DNA of 64,000 bases. Source: Cellvibrio fontiphilus_A (GTDB lineage: Bacteria; Pseudomonadota; Gammaproteobacteria; Pseudomonadales; Cellvibrionaceae). A program made the translations under genes and the position numbers. The DNA lies in contig NZ_JBHRTF010000004.1 in NCBI RefSeq assembly GCF_042646205.1, positions 1,116,001-1,180,000 of the forward strand. Direction: 5' to 3'. This document shows positions 32,859-40,995 of the stretch, piece by piece (positions within the stretch are counted from its first letter, which is position 1; every line of letters starts with the position of its first letter). The notes beneath the pieces were generated by a model. It was not told the DNA's origin. It saw nothing but the letters and a program-made list of their open reading frames with translations, and made no database searches.

Positions 32859-34523
32859 TTACGCCTTAAGCGGTTTGTATTTCATCCGCTTCGGCTGTGA
32901 ATCATGCCCCTTACGTTTGACGAAATCCTCGTGATATTCCGTGTAGTTGCCTTCAAAGAAAACAATATCGGAATCGCCTTCGTAGGCGAGGATATGGGTA
33001 GCAATACGGTCGAGGAACCAGCGGTCGTGCGAGATCACCAGTACGCAGCCGGGGAAGGCGAGGATCGCATCTTCCAAGGCGCGCAGGGTTTCGATGTCCA
33101 GGTCGTTTGAGGGTTCGTCGAGCAGCAATACGTTGGCGCCTTGCTTCAAGGTGTTGGCCAAATGCAAACGGCCGCGCTCACCACCGGAGAGTTCGCCCAC
33201 ACGTTTTTGTTGGTCAGAACCTTTGAAGTTAAAACGGCCCACATAGGAGCGTGAGTTCACTTCGTAGTTGCCAATCTTCAGCACATCCAAACCATCGGAT
33301 ACCGCTTCCCACACTGACTTTTTGTCGTCCAGGTTTTCGCGGCTCTGTTCAACGTAGGCGACTTTAACGGTATCGCCGATAGTCACAGTACCGCTATCGG
33401 GTTGTTCAGTGCCGGCGATCATACGGAACAGGGTAGATTTACCCGCACCGTTACCACCCACAATACCCACGACCGCGCCTTTAGGAATGCTCAGCGACAG
33501 GTTGTCGATCAACAGGCGGTCGCCATAGCCTTTGCTGACGTTTTCCAGCACTATGACCTTATCGCCCAGGCGCTCACCCGGCGGAATGTAGATCTCGTTA
33601 GTTTCGTTACGCGCCTGGAATTCTTGCGATTGCAATTCATCAAAGCGTGCCAGACGCGCCTTGCTCTTGGCTTGGCGGCCTTTGGGGTTTTGGCGCACCC
33701 ACTCCAATTCGGTTTTCAGCGCTTTTTGGTGCGCAGCTTCAGCGCGCTGCTCCTGCTCCAAACGGGCATCTTTCTGCTCCAGCCAGCTGGTGTAGTTGCC
33801 CTCGTAGGGAATGCCGTGGCCGCGGTCGAGTTCCAGAATCCAACCGGCCGCGTTATCAAGGAAGTAGCGGTCGTGGGTAATCGCCACTACGGTGCCGCTG
33901 AAGTTGTGGAGGAACTGCTCCAACCAATAAACCGATTCCGCATCCAAGTGGTTGGTGGGTTCGTCCAGCAGCAGCATATCGGGGCGGGACAAGAGCAGGC
34001 GGCACAGCGCCACACGGCGGCGCTCACCACCGGAGAGTTTGGTTACATCGGCATCCCATGGCGGCAGGCGCAGGGCGTCGGCGGCAACTTCCAAGGTGTG
34101 CTGCAGGTTGTGGGCATCCCAGGCTTGGATGATGTCTTCACACTTGGCTTGCTTCTTGGCCAGCTCGTCAAAGTCGGCATCGGGTTCGGCGTAGGCGGCG
34201 TAGATAGCATCCAGTTCGGCCAGTGCATCCACAGCTTCGCGCACACCGTCTTGCACGTTGCCCAGCACATCTTTCGTGGGATCGAGTTGCGGTTCCTGTG
34301 GCAGGTAGCCGATTTTGATGCCCGGCATAGGGCGGGCTTCGCCGTTAAAATCCTGATCCACGCCAGCCATGATGCGCAACAGGGTGGATTTACCTGAGCC
34401 GTTCAGGCCGAGCACACCAATCTTGGCGCCGGGGAAAAACGACAGGGAGATGTCCTTTAAAATTTCACGCTTGGGCGGCACAACTTTGCCAAGCCGATGC
34501 ATGCTGTATACGTATTGAGCCAT
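32859..34523 (-). CDS. ettA: Energy-dependent translational throttle protein EttA (ABC-F)
   Basis: 554 residues from ATG 34523, which gives the normal family start MAQYVYSMHRLGKVVPPKR and nearly the length of E. coli EttA; the upstream in-frame codons are excluded for that reason. Two ABC domains have Walker A GLNGSGKST and GGNGAGKST, signatures LSGGERRRVALCRLLLS and LSGGERGRLHLANTL, and Walker B LLLDEPTNHLD and LLLDEPSNDLD. The linker (PtIM) with NPKGRQAKSKARLARFDEL lies between them. EttA binds the ribosomal E site and gates the first elongation steps according to ATP/ADP ratio. It is soluble and has no transporter role. Confidence 0.96.
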   Translation of the reverse strand: MAQYVYSMHRLGKVVPPKREILKDISLSFFPGAKIGVLGLNGSGKSTLLRIMAGVDQDFNGEARPMPGIKIGYLPQEPQLDPTKDVLGNVQDGVREAVDALAELDAIYAAYAEPDADFDELAKKQAKCEDIIQAWDAHNLQHTLEVAADALRLPPWDADVTKLSGGERRRVALCRLLLSRPDMLLLDEPTNHLDAESVYWLEQFLHNFSGTVVAITHDRYFLDNAAGWILELDRGHGIPYEGNYTSWLEQKDARLEQEQRAEAAHQKALKTELEWVRQNPKGRQAKSKARLARFDELQSQEFQARNETNEIYIPPGERLGDKVIVLENVSKGYGDRLLIDNLSLSIPKGAVVGIVGGNGAGKSTLFRMIAGTEQPDSGTVTIGDTVKVAYVEQSRENLDDKKSVWEAVSDGLDVLKIGNYEVNSRSYVGRFNFKGSDQQKRVGELSGGERGRLHLANTLKQGANVLLLDEPSNDLDIETLRALEDAILAFPGCVLVISHDRWFLDRIATHILAYEGDSDIVFFEGNYTEYHEDFVKRKGHDSQPKRMKYKPLKA

Positions 34524-34775
34524 GGGGGCTAGACCTCGGTAAAAAAGGGTTGGCAGCTGCCAACAGGGTGAAAATTCAGCGGGCGTACTATAAAGAATGC
34601 ATCGCGCTTTTGCCATGAGCCAGGCGCAGTAACTGCAGCTCCGGGCCGGGTATAAATGTTGATTAGCTGCCTCAGTTAATGGGCCGCCTGGTGGTTGAAC
34701 TTGCCTACTCGGATATTAAATGAGCTGCTACTATGGGCAGTTGTACCCGGGTACCTACAGCGAGATTATTACCAC

Positions 34776-36542
34776 ATGGATAAAGAACGGATACTTGAGG
34801 AACTTAAAAAGGGCGCCACTTCCTGGAATTACTGGCGAAAACACTACGCACCCGGAGAAATCAATCTTGATGGCGTCGAGCTGCAAGGCTTGAACCTCAG
34901 TGAATGCGACCTCTCCAAAGTGTCACTGCGCAGTGCACGAATCAACCATTGCAATTTTAAACATGCGGATTTGATACTGGCGAATTTGCAATTTTCTGAT
35001 TTACAAAACAACGATTTTTCCAACGCAAAATTAATTGCTACCAATTTTGCACACTGCGACCTCAGCGGTTCGCTGCTGTATCAAGCCAATTTGCTGACAG
35101 CCAATACTCGCGAAGCCAGGTTGGAAAATATTGATTTCCGCGGACACGACATCAGCGGCCTTATTTTGCGCGATGTTTCGCTTGCAGGCAGTAATTTAGA
35201 GGACCAGAAACTGGCGCGGGTGGATTTGACCAATGCCAATTTATCCGGTGCTAATTTACGCGGTGCTGATTTATCCAATGCGCAGTTATCGGGCGCCTGT
35301 TTTAGCAATGCCAATCTGGAAAATACAAGCTTGACCGGTGCGCAATTAAAATCTGCCATGTTGGCGGGAGTTAATCTGCGCCGTATGGATCTGAGTAAGG
35401 TCGATTTTACCAGTGCCGATTTGAGTGAGTGTGATTTGCGAGAGGCGAATCTCTCCAAAAGTAAATTAGCCAATGCGTATTTAAATGGTGCCAAATTGTG
35501 GAATGCTAATACTGCGAATTGGGTAATCAATAACATTCATTGCACCCATTGTTTTTGGGATAAAGAGGGCAAACAAAAAACGTCTTATCGCGCGCATGAA
35601 TTTGAGCGTATCTTTGCCGAAGCTATCACCATTGAATTGCGTTACCCCTATCGCCTTGCCGATCACGAACTTGCCACCTTACCCATATTTATTGAACATT
35701 TAACCGCGGTGCACTGGGGCACCATTTTGCGTTTAAAGTCCATCAGCGATGTCGCTGGTGGCGCCTTGGTGAAGTTTGTAGTGGAAGAAGCCGGAACTCA
35801 CAATCCAACAGAATTAAAACAACAACTGCAAGCCGAGGCAGAGCGTATTCAATTGGCGCAATTGATGTTGCGCAACAATACCCAGCTACATTTTCAGCTG
35901 AAAGAAAAAGTCGCTGCAATTCGCGAAGAATTTTGGCCGCGTTTATTGGAGCTGGCGGTCGACCATGAGCGTGACCAGGTGCGCAACCTCACCATATTAT
36001 TCATGGACTTGAAAGGCTTTTCCCGCTGGTCGGAAGGTGAGCTATCGGAAAAGTTATCCCTGTTTCGCGGTTTGGTAAAACCCATCTTGAAAAAGTTTTC
36101 CGCCGGGCACCCCAACATGGAAGGTGATTCACTGCGGGTCACCTTTAAAAATGCCACTGCCGGTTTATCCTGCGCCTGCATGATTCGCGATGTGCTCAAT
36201 GCTGCCGGATTTGAATTGCGTATTGGTGTTGAGTTGGGCGAGGTGTTGGTAGTGCATAACGAAGTGACTGAGGTGCCTGATTTGGAAGGCATGGCAGTCA
36301 GTATGGCGGCGCGTATGGAAGCAGCCGCTGAGCCTGGCGAAGTATTGGTGAGCCAGCGGGTAAAACACTATGCGGAACGTAGCGAGTTATTTGAATTTTC
36401 ACCACGGCATGTACCTTTAAAAAAACCGATTGGCAATTTTGCACAGGGTGAAAACATTGAATGTTTTGCTGTGCAACTGTTAAAAAATAATCGTGAAATG
36501 CGGCCGCAATCAGCAGCTATTCCCTTGGTTGATACGGAATAA
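34776..36542 (+). CDS. Pentapeptide-repeat / class III nucleotidyl cyclase fusion
   Basis: 588 residues from ATG 34776. Residues ~38-255 form a long run of A(D/N)LxX pentapeptide repeats (for example ANLSGANLRGADLSNAQLSG), which fold into a right-handed quadrilateral helix. A helical linker is followed by a class III cyclase domain (~395-575) with metal-binding D411 in LFMDLKGFSRW and D451 in MEGDSLRVTF and the transition-state Arg in MAARME. The usual adenine-selecting Lys four residues before D451 is Asn, and the usual Asn of the VNxAAR motif is Ser (VSMAAR), so activity or nucleotide preference may differ from standard adenylate cyclases. The stop lies 3 nt before the next gene. Confidence 0.85.
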   Translation: MDKERILEELKKGATSWNYWRKHYAPGEINLDGVELQGLNLSECDLSKVSLRSARINHCNFKHADLILANLQFSDLQNNDFSNAKLIATNFAHCDLSGSLLYQANLLTANTREARLENIDFRGHDISGLILRDVSLAGSNLEDQKLARVDLTNANLSGANLRGADLSNAQLSGACFSNANLENTSLTGAQLKSAMLAGVNLRRMDLSKVDFTSADLSECDLREANLSKSKLANAYLNGAKLWNANTANWVINNIHCTHCFWDKEGKQKTSYRAHEFERIFAEAITIELRYPYRLADHELATLPIFIEHLTAVHWGTILRLKSISDVAGGALVKFVVEEAGTHNPTELKQQLQAEAERIQLAQLMLRNNTQLHFQLKEKVAAIREEFWPRLLELAVDHERDQVRNLTILFMDLKGFSRWSEGELSEKLSLFRGLVKPILKKFSAGHPNMEGDSLRVTFKNATAGLSCACMIRDVLNAAGFELRIGVELGEVLVVHNEVTEVPDLEGMAVSMAARMEAAAEPGEVLVSQRVKHYAERSELFEFSPRHVPLKKPIGNFAQGENIECFAVQLLKNNREMRPQSAAIPLVDTE

Positions 36543-36545
36543 AAA

Positions 36546-36818
36546 ATGAGTGAGCACAGCAAAACCAAAACCAGTTTTTATCGCCGGATTTATGTTGCCT
36601 GGCTAATTGCCCAAGGTGTTAATACTGTTCCAAAAATTATCGCCGCTACCGGCATGCCAAGGCGCACAGCACAGGATACCCTGGCCGCTATCCATGAATT
36701 GGCAATTCAATTAGACAATACGGATGGCACTTTTAGCCTGTCCAACTGGGGTGCAGTAAATCCACTGTGGGTGCAAGAGAATATCCCCCAACTTAAAACT
36801 GTATTGGAATATCCCTAA
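36546..36818 (+). CDS. Small winged-helix (FaeA-like) DNA-binding protein
   Basis: 90 residues starting 3 nt after the cyclase fusion stop, so probably co-transcribed and co-translated. The sequence FYRRIYVAWLIAQGVNTVPKIIAATGMPRRTAQDTLAAIHELAI is a helix-turn-helix followed by a short wing, as in small FaeA-like or DUF-type winged-helix proteins. It has no effector domain. It might regulate the upstream cyclase or be a global adaptor; its targets are unknown. Confidence 0.65.
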   Translation: MSEHSKTKTSFYRRIYVAWLIAQGVNTVPKIIAATGMPRRTAQDTLAAIHELAIQLDNTDGTFSLSNWGAVNPLWVQENIPQLKTVLEYP

Positions 36819-36841
36819 ACATAAATGTGATGGAGGTTGTT

Positions 36842-37414
36842 ATGAGTACCGATTTTTCCCTGCGTGACCCGTTACCCGGCGTGCTTGAGCAATTTTCACA
36901 TCGCTGGTCACCCCGTGCATTTACCAAAACAATTGTGGCACCAGACGTGCTCGCACGCATTATCGATGCCGCACGTTTTGCGCCTTCTTGTTTTAATGCA
37001 CAACCCTGGCGTTTCTATACATCAAATGATTCAACGTTTGCCGATTATTTGGCACTACTGGTAGATGCCAACCAGGTTTGGGCCAAAGAGGCTGCAGTGA
37101 TTGGTTTTTTGGTGGCGCAAAAGAATTTTGAGCATAACGGTAAACCTAATGCTCACAGCGGGTTTGATTCAGGTGCAGCATGGATGTGTATGGTGTTGCA
37201 AGCCCAGCACGAAGGTTTGCACTGCCATGGCATGGCCGGCATCCACAAGGATGCCGCCAAAACTTTTTTTGCGCTGGATGATGCAACCGACGAAGTAATC
37301 ATGGCTTTTGTGATTGGTAAACAAGGTAGCACCGAAGCTTTACCCGAAGCACTGCGCGCAAAAGAGGTGCCCTCAGCACGTAAAAAGCTGGATGAGATTT
37401 GGGTGAAAAAGTAA
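36842..37414 (+). CDS. Nitroreductase family protein
   Basis: 190 residues from ATG 36842, placed five bases after GGAGG; upstream ATGs at 36827 and 36830 lie before or at this site and are rejected. The core contains the FMN-binding signature RWSPRAFTKT, RIIDAARFAPSCFNAQPWRFY, and GAAWMCMVLQAQHEGLHCHGMAGI. The length fits the small nitroreductases that use FMN and NAD(P)H to reduce nitroaromatics, quinones or similar compounds in the cytoplasm. The real substrate cannot be read from the sequence. Confidence 0.9.
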   Translation: MSTDFSLRDPLPGVLEQFSHRWSPRAFTKTIVAPDVLARIIDAARFAPSCFNAQPWRFYTSNDSTFADYLALLVDANQVWAKEAAVIGFLVAQKNFEHNGKPNAHSGFDSGAAWMCMVLQAQHEGLHCHGMAGIHKDAAKTFFALDDATDEVIMAFVIGKQGSTEALPEALRAKEVPSARKKLDEIWVKK

Positions 37415-37504
37415 GCATGTTATAAATACTTATGAACAGGGATGTTTTGTTGTCTTTGCCTGAAGTTGTACTACACTTTCGGCTGAGTTTACGAGACATG
37501 AAAA

Positions 37505-38500
37505 ATGAACAGTTTGGATGTAATAGAGCAAGATACATTTATAAGTGCGGCAACTCCGTTGCTGAATCTCATTACTCATATCACCGGACTTAAAACGTCG
37601 TTCATCACCACAATTGACTGGCAAACGCAGCAGCAAACTGTGGTGATTGCCCAGAATACGGGCAGCCTGCATATCGAAACCGGTTCGCAAGTAGCCTGGA
37701 CTGATTCAATGTGCCAACTTATGCTTTCCGAGCAGCTTACCGCAACAACCGAAATACAACTCAGGTTCCCAAACAGTGGCGGAGCATTACAAGGCATGCA
37801 GAGCTTTGTTGTACTGCCGATTAAAATTGCCGATCAAATGATTGGTACACTTTGCGGTGCAAGCGATGACAAAGTGGAGCTCGATGTACATCACATAAAA
37901 AGTCTTGGCTATATTGCAGATGCACTTGCGTTACAGTTAAAACTCACAATCGATGCTCGTAATGCGCAAGCCAAAGTGGATTCTCTGCGTGATCAGATTG
38001 AAAATTTAGCCACCCTTGCCAACACCGATCCACTGACTGGGTTGCTCAATCGTCGTGCCTTCCAACATCGCTATGAATTTGCGATTAAGCTCAGCAAGCG
38101 AACTAAACAACCCTTGTCGGTTATGATGATCGATATTGATGGCTTTAAACAATTCAATGATGAGTTTGGTCACGAGACAGGTGATGCTGTTATTAAAATC
38201 GTGGGTGATGGGCTTAAACATATTGCGCGCAGTACAGATATCCCTTGTCGTGTGGGTGGCGATGAATTTATTCTCGCTGCGCTCAATACCGACAGTGAGG
38301 GTTTGACGCAATTGGCTGAGCGCTTGTGTGAGTACGTCAAACAGCATAGTGACAAGCTACAGCGCTCTTGCTCGATCAGTATAGGAATTGCCTCTTCAAC
38401 TCATGGCGCCGCTGAGGAGTTGATTCGTTTTGCGGATGAAGCCCTGTATATGAGTAAAGCTGGTGGTCGCGATGCTATTAGCGTTTATCAGCCGGATTAA
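37505..38500 (+). CDS. GAF-GGDEF diguanylate cyclase
   Basis: 331 residues. The N-terminal ~165 residues have the layout of a GAF sensor domain (FITTIDWQTQQQTVVIAQNTG, LQGMQSFVVLPIKIADQMIGTLCGAS). A short coiled coil (AQAKVDSLRDQIENLATLANTD) leads to a complete GGDEF domain starting DPLTGLLNRRAF, with metal/substrate residues in MMIDIDGFKQFND and an intact GGDEF active site. The inhibitory I-site RSTD sits five residues before GGDEF. The protein should make cyclic di-GMP from GTP in the cytoplasm with product feedback inhibition. No transmembrane segment is present. It is followed by its own terminator. Confidence 0.94.
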   Translation: MNSLDVIEQDTFISAATPLLNLITHITGLKTSFITTIDWQTQQQTVVIAQNTGSLHIETGSQVAWTDSMCQLMLSEQLTATTEIQLRFPNSGGALQGMQSFVVLPIKIADQMIGTLCGASDDKVELDVHHIKSLGYIADALALQLKLTIDARNAQAKVDSLRDQIENLATLANTDPLTGLLNRRAFQHRYEFAIKLSKRTKQPLSVMMIDIDGFKQFNDEFGHETGDAVIKIVGDGLKHIARSTDIPCRVGGDEFILAALNTDSEGLTQLAERLCEYVKQHSDKLQRSCSISIGIASSTHGAAEELIRFADEALYMSKAGGRDAISVYQPD

Positions 38501-38518
38501 TATTTATTTTTAGCACCC

Positions 38519-38556
38519 AAAAACGCCATCAAAGTTGCTCTTTAATGGCGTTTTTT
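38519..38556 (+). terminator. Intrinsic terminator of the diguanylate cyclase gene
   Basis: AAAAACGCCAT pairs with ATGGCGTTTTT around a 13-nt loop that can itself pair (AAAG/CTTT), followed by a T-run. Confidence 0.85.
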
Positions 38557-38664
38557 ATTGTGTAAAACCAGAGTGTGAATTTATATAAATTTAAAGTGAT
38601 ATTTAGCAATAATGATTGTCGCCGCTAGGTTCATTGATGCTAGGGGTGGTTTGTAAATATTTTT

Positions 38665-39393
38665 TTAATCGATCTTCGCTATGAGTTTTAAACGAACAGC
38701 CTGATATTGATTAATAATCGTTTGTACGTCTGTATGAGGTCTTGTTTGCATTCGTTGGTAGTGAGCTATAGTTTTTTCCAGATAGGAATACGCTATTAAT
38801 TGCTGGTTAGGGCTTTCTGTACTCCAGATGTCTTCTCCAACAGGGGTGATTGATCTTATCGAGCTGTCATGTATAGGGTTGGTCGATATTAATAAAATTT
38901 CATAAAATCGATGGTTTTCCTCTACTAAAACTTCTCGTTGTAAATGACAGCGATATTTTATTAGTGTTTCTCTAAGCCGGAAGTTGTGAAGCACCGGACA
39001 AAGTAGAAAATCCAGCTCCATGTGCGGGTACAGGGTATATATTTTAGTGATCATCTCGATCATTAAATCGCCTCCAATACCGGCAATAATGATCAATTGT
39101 TTTCCCGTATACCGATCTATTGGTAATGTGGCTATATCTTGGCAATGGGTGTGCCATTGCGATGGTGCGCTGTTTTTTTCTGATGTTGATTCCTGCGGAA
39201 AGAACTGTTTGAGTTTGTTCTCTAATCGCTCCATCAGTGCGGGCACTATATCGACAAAATGAATGTGTGGTGCTGCTTTACGAGTGAGCAGAGATGCACC
39301 TAATAAGCCATGATCGCAACAACAATCCCATATGTGTTCATAACCATCTTGCACCATGGATTCAATTTGGCTCAGTCGTTTTCCCAGTTTCAT
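38665..39393 (-). CDS. trmK: TrmK-like tRNA (adenine(22)-N1)-methyltransferase
   Basis: 242 residues. The N-terminus KRLSQIESMVQDGYEHIWDCCCDHGLLGASLL carries the SAM-binding motif I of the TrmK family (normally D-x-GCDHGYL), and later LIIIAGIGGDLMIEMI fits the family GxGG loop. The family methylates A22 of tRNA using S-adenosylmethionine. Here the Gly in motif I is replaced by Cys (DCCCDHG), a variation seen in proteobacterial members as far as I recall. It is the second gene of a minus-strand pair, 34 nt downstream of a WYL-type regulator. Assignment to the family is reasonable; its tRNA target is inferred. Confidence 0.82.
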   Translation of the reverse strand: MKLGKRLSQIESMVQDGYEHIWDCCCDHGLLGASLLTRKAAPHIHFVDIVPALMERLENKLKQFFPQESTSEKNSAPSQWHTHCQDIATLPIDRYTGKQLIIIAGIGGDLMIEMITKIYTLYPHMELDFLLCPVLHNFRLRETLIKYRCHLQREVLVEENHRFYEILLISTNPIHDSSIRSITPVGEDIWSTESPNQQLIAYSYLEKTIAHYQRMQTRPHTDVQTIINQYQAVRLKLIAKID

Positions 39394-39427
39394 AATTTAT
39401 GCTTTAGTGTGCTTTGTGCTAGCAAGG

Positions 39428-40165
39428 TTAAAGTTTCCTGGCATAGCTTTCTGCTTCTGCCATTAGGATGTTGGACTTTCTCAAACGAAACCCCTCTTTT
39501 TCTGCAATTGCTTTTTGCAATCGATCCAGTCTGAAACAGCGTGGTGCATCTTTTTCTATATCCCAAGCGAGTATGTACCAAACTGGCCAGTTCAAGAACA
39601 GATAGTGTGGTTCTATGCGGCGTTTGGTGTGGTTTTTTTTCTCGTCTGAATACTCGATGTAAAGTGTTTTCTGCTCGAAGAAAGCAGTGCTGACTTCTCG
39701 TGTTGTGATATTGCTGGTAATTGTTTGGTAATTACTGGTGACAACTTCAGAGGCTAATTCGCCAATCAGTAACCGCTCGCGAATTTTTTTAACCCTGGCT
39801 TGTTGTTCAGAGGGAAAGCTGGAAAATATTTTGTGTTTAACACTGTTTAAATGATTGAGAAATATGGGCGAGTTGAGTTTCTCCATAATTGCAATGGAAA
39901 GTAGAAGGTCGATGACTTCCTGATAATTCAGTTGTAAACGGCCAATTCCCCAATGTTTATATAAGCGGACGCCACCGCCGCGACCAGCCTCTGTTTCTAT
40001 GGGGTAGCCACGCTGTTTGAGCAGATCCAAATCGCGCAGCAGTGTACGTCGGCTCACGGCCAGTGACACTGCTAAGTCATCAACCCTATGGCTGTCTGCA
40101 GATCGCAAAAGACCAATTAATTGGTCGTGTCGATCTATCTGGGAATAGCGGTTGTTTTTACCCAT
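39428..40165 (-). CDS. YafY-type HTH-WYL domain transcriptional regulator
   Basis: 245 residues from ATG 40165 with GGAG six bases upstream; a codon four residues earlier is possible. The N-terminal winged helix (DRHDQLIGLLRSADSHRVDDLAVSLAVSRRTLLRDLDLLKQRGYPIETEAGRGGGVRL) is the HTH_11 type. The C-terminal half has the WYL domain (FEQKTLYIEYSDEKKNHTKRRIEPHYLFLNWPVWYILAWDIEKDAPRCFRLDRL). Such regulators bind a ligand or nucleic acid through WYL and control neighbouring, often divergent, genes. The divergent neighbour is the short ORF at 40255. WYL proteins are also common regulators of defence genes, though no defence gene is adjacent here. Confidence 0.88.
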   Translation of the reverse strand: MGKNNRYSQIDRHDQLIGLLRSADSHRVDDLAVSLAVSRRTLLRDLDLLKQRGYPIETEAGRGGGVRLYKHWGIGRLQLNYQEVIDLLLSIAIMEKLNSPIFLNHLNSVKHKIFSSFPSEQQARVKKIRERLLIGELASEVVTSNYQTITSNITTREVSTAFFEQKTLYIEYSDEKKNHTKRRIEPHYLFLNWPVWYILAWDIEKDAPRCFRLDRLQKAIAEKEGFRLRKSNILMAEAESYARKL

Positions 40166-40254
40166 CCAAAACTCCAATATTTGGTGCCGTATTTTGGCAC
40201 CTTTTTTATTAGCATGGAAACACGGGTAAGCCGAAGATAAGGAGGATATGACAA

Positions 40255-40449
40255 ATGTACTTCACAATTAAAAAAGCCGCAGTATGGATACTGCTCCTTA
40301 GTTTTCATATTGCCATTGTATGGGCGCAGGTTAGCGATGAAGTTGATTACCAGCAGCGACAATTCGAAGAGTTGAATATATTAACGCTGGTTGATACAGC
40401 GAAAGGTAAGGTTGATTCTTGGTGTGAGTATCTTTTTTGTGGTGGGTAA
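40255..40449 (+). CDS. Candidate small secreted protein or truncated gene
   Basis: 64 residues, divergent from the WYL regulator. AAGGAGG (40239-40245) stands nine bases before the ATG, the strongest ribosome-binding site in this area. The first 25 residues (MYFTIKKAAVWILLLSFHIAIVWAQ) are a plausible signal peptide, followed by ~40 polar residues. The 3' end overlaps the end of alkB on the other strand by ~70 nt. It may be the N-terminal remnant of a once longer secreted protein that was the WYL regulator's target, or a genuine small exported protein. No family recognised. A 7-codon ORF starting at 40248 competes for the same site. Confidence 0.4.
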   Translation: MYFTIKKAAVWILLLSFHIAIVWAQVSDEVDYQQRQFEELNILTLVDTAKGKVDSWCEYLFCGG

Positions 40450-40992
40450 ACTATGCAGCCAGTGGCTTTGTGTCTCACCTTTCATCACCAACAGACTGCC
40501 GTGTTCGAGAGTAATATTTACTGTGTGTTTGGTTTTTTTATGTTTAAACGAAAACTTACGCGCGGCTCCCAAACTCAAGGAAGCTATTGCACCATTTCTT
40601 TTTAGTGCGGTTTCGGCATCGCTGTGCCAAGCCATTCCTTCATCGCCAGAGTGATACAGGTTCAACAAACAGGAATTGTAAGTTTCCTTACTGCTGGCCT
40701 CGATGAATTGTTTTAACTCTTGTAGTTCTTGAATCCAGGGCAGCGCGGTTTTGGTTGTTCCCGAATAACTATAGCGAAAAGCCGCATCGGCATACCAGGC
40801 GACCTTACGCTTGGTGATGATTTCTTTTCCCATAATTATGGCGCGATCATTTTCCCAGCAGATTTTTGCCAATAATTGCTGGAAATAGGTGTCGGCGGCA
40901 TCAGGCGGAATAACGTTTCCGTAATAAATGGCTTCACCGTCGAAGGGTAAAATATTGAAAGGCGCCGTCAAATAGTTATCGAATAGATCCAT
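40381..40992 (-). CDS. alkB: AlkB-type alpha-ketoglutarate-dependent DNA repair dioxygenase
   Basis: 203 residues. The Fe(II) ligands are H123 and D125 in MAWHSDAE and H180 in HWLHSLPT. The 2-oxoglutarate-binding Arg residues lie in PRINLTFR (R192, R198). The length and the NLYHSGDEGMAWHSD motif match the shorter AlkB homologues (ALKBH2/3-like) of gammaproteobacteria. It removes methyl groups from 1-methyladenine and 3-methylcytosine by oxidative demethylation. It follows the Ada-like gene by 3 nt on the same strand, so the two form an alkylation-damage repair operon. Confidence 0.95.
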   Translation of the reverse strand: MDLFDNYLTAPFNILPFDGEAIYYGNVIPPDAADTYFQQLLAKICWENDRAIIMGKEIITKRKVAWYADAAFRYSYSGTTKTALPWIQELQELKQFIEASSKETYNSCLLNLYHSGDEGMAWHSDAETALKRNGAIASLSLGAARKFSFKHKKTKHTVNITLEHGSLLVMKGETQSHWLHSLPTTKKILTPRINLTFRCINQR

Positions 40993-40995
40993 TGA

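Noticed and set aside
33402..34397. 331-codon plus-strand ORF opposite ettA
   Set aside because: It is the antisense of a conserved ABC-F gene, a typical shadow ORF with no recognisable domain.
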